NCBI GenBank assembly: GCA_964643145.1
Contig: CAZXPG010000044.1
Location: 1-16,141, forward strand
Reading direction: 5' to 3'
DNA from: CAZXPG01 sp964643145
GTDB lineage: Bacteria; Pseudomonadota; Alphaproteobacteria; Rickettsiales; Arcanibacteraceae
DNA length: 16,141 bases
Position 1 is the first letter of the stretch. Every line of letters starts with the position of its first letter. The notes beneath the pieces are model-generated. The model saw nothing but the letters and a program-made list of their open reading frames with translations. It ran no database searches and was not told where the DNA came from. The translations under genes were made by a program, and so were the position numbers. Of the stretch, positions 15,602 to 16,141 are shown one piece after another.

Positions 15602-16066
15602 TTATGCTGCCTCGTGTCCCTCCTGCTCCCATTGCTGGCGTAACTGTTTTTTCTTGGCTTTCATCTGGCTGGCAAGTGTTTCTGCTTCCTCTTCGGAAAA
15701 GTTAGATTCCGCCACACTGAACACCTGCATCTCCTCAGAATCCAGATGTTTTTCCAGCATTTCATTTAATTCCTCAATCAGGGACTGTCTCGTTGCTTCC
15801 GTATCTGCCTGAAGCAACGGCTTAAACATAGCCTGAATACGGCCATGCTCTTCCTTTGATCGTATAATATGATCAGAAAATGTTTCATCCCGATGCTCTA
15901 ATGCACTATAGAACACTTCCTCTTCAGCATGGCTATGAATAATAAATTCCATACGAAGCTGCGCGACTACCCTGCGTTGTTGCATATCCGTCTTCGCTTT
16001 TCCTAGAAGCAGCATTAATTCCTGTAGATAGGCATGATCTTTCCGTAATAGCGCATAGATATCCAT
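15602..16066 (-). CDS. Hemerythrin-like HHE domain protein
   Basis: A 154-residue soluble four-helix protein with the iron ligands of the HHE cation-binding family: H11 (KDH), H44 or H46 and E50 (HSHAEEEVFY), H74 (KEEH), and H107 with E111 or E112 (KHLDSEE). Such proteins bind a di-iron centre and are linked to oxygen, nitric oxide or redox stress. The exact role here is inferred. The C-terminus is a charged helix rich in Lys and Gln. The ATG at 16066 has a strong AGGAGG four bases upstream, the best ribosome-binding site in the window, suggesting high expression. It is the first visible gene of a minus-strand group with DUF378 and the phasin-like gene. Confidence 0.9.
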   Translation of the reverse strand: MDIYALLRKDHAYLQELMLLLGKAKTDMQQRRVVAQLRMEFIIHSHAEEEVFYSALEHRDETFSDHIIRSKEEHGRIQAMFKPLLQADTEATRQSLIEELNEMLEKHLDSEEMQVFSVAESNFSEEEAETLASQMKAKKKQLRQQWEQEGHEAA

Positions 16067-16088
16067 GCAACCTCCTATGATGTTATTC

Positions 16089-16141
16089 TAACCTCAGTTT
16101 TGGATAAGCACGGCTTTCCAAAACTGGCATGATATTGAAAA
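16089..16141 (-). repeat. Palindromic dispersed repeat, right copy (inverted)
   Basis: This 53-base copy is the reverse complement of the element at 31-84, except at the hairpin tip. Outer arms of 10 bases (16095-16104 and 16117-16126) are conserved. The inner stem is AAGC/GCTT with a one-base bulge at 16105 and loop ACG instead of AAA. The hairpin therefore survives with a slightly changed tip. It lies 23 bases upstream of the hemerythrin start, so any promoter for that gene would overlap it. The window ends exactly with the repeat. Confidence 0.85.

Noticed and set aside
31..16141. Composite transposon bounded by the terminal inverted repeats
   Set aside because: There is no transposase or integrase between them, the contents are core metabolic genes, and each repeat is itself a short hairpin element.
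16067..16141. EcfG-type stress promoter (GGAAC and CGTT) before the hemerythrin gene
   Set aside because: No GGAAC with a correctly spaced CGTT is present. The region is mostly occupied by the repeat.

Overview
The window reads as chromosomal DNA of an alphaproteobacterium, with GC content in the mid-40s percent by eye. The main reasons are gene order and protein features. A PAS-type histidine kinase, tsaE, amgK and murU run in series next to ahcY, and metK is directly followed by trmB. Both linkages are familiar from alphaproteobacteria. A phasin-like protein, a DUF378 protein and a hemerythrin-like protein also fit. No rRNA, tRNA, CRISPR array, transposase or phage gene is visible.

Layout. 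Positions 31-84 hold a palindromic repeat. Positions 138-4895 (minus strand) form a tight operon: histidine kinase, tsaE (t6A tRNA modification), amgK and murU (cell-wall sugar recycling). Positions 5161-6480 hold ahcY (minus), closed by a strong intrinsic terminator. It is divergent from metC (6595-7788, plus). The two promoters lie in mirror image around one shared TTGCAA hexamer. A PLP-dependent ornithine decarboxylase-fold protein (7820-8941, minus) is divergent from an arginase (9169-10323, plus). The arginase is followed after 22 bases by an unrecognised 762-residue protein (10346-12634, plus). That gene converges on, and overlaps by 16 bases, trmB and metK (minus). The right end (14577-16066, minus) encodes a phasin-like protein with Gln/Ser/Asn-rich tails, a two-helix DUF378 membrane protein and a hemerythrin-like protein. 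A second copy of the palindromic repeat, in inverted orientation, ends the window.

How the genes fit together. AhcY and MetC both release homocysteine and MetK makes S-adenosylmethionine, so the methyl cycle is well represented. Arginase makes ornithine, the expected substrate of the neighbouring decarboxylase-like protein, which suggests a polyamine route. Two enzymes have altered key positions: the kinase has Tyr where the phospho-accepting His should be, and the decarboxylase has Ala where the catalytic Cys should be. The most notable non-coding features are the mirror-symmetric ahcY/metC promoter region and the terminal palindromic repeats. I see no defence or mobile system. The best candidate for undescribed biology is the 762-residue protein linked to arginase.
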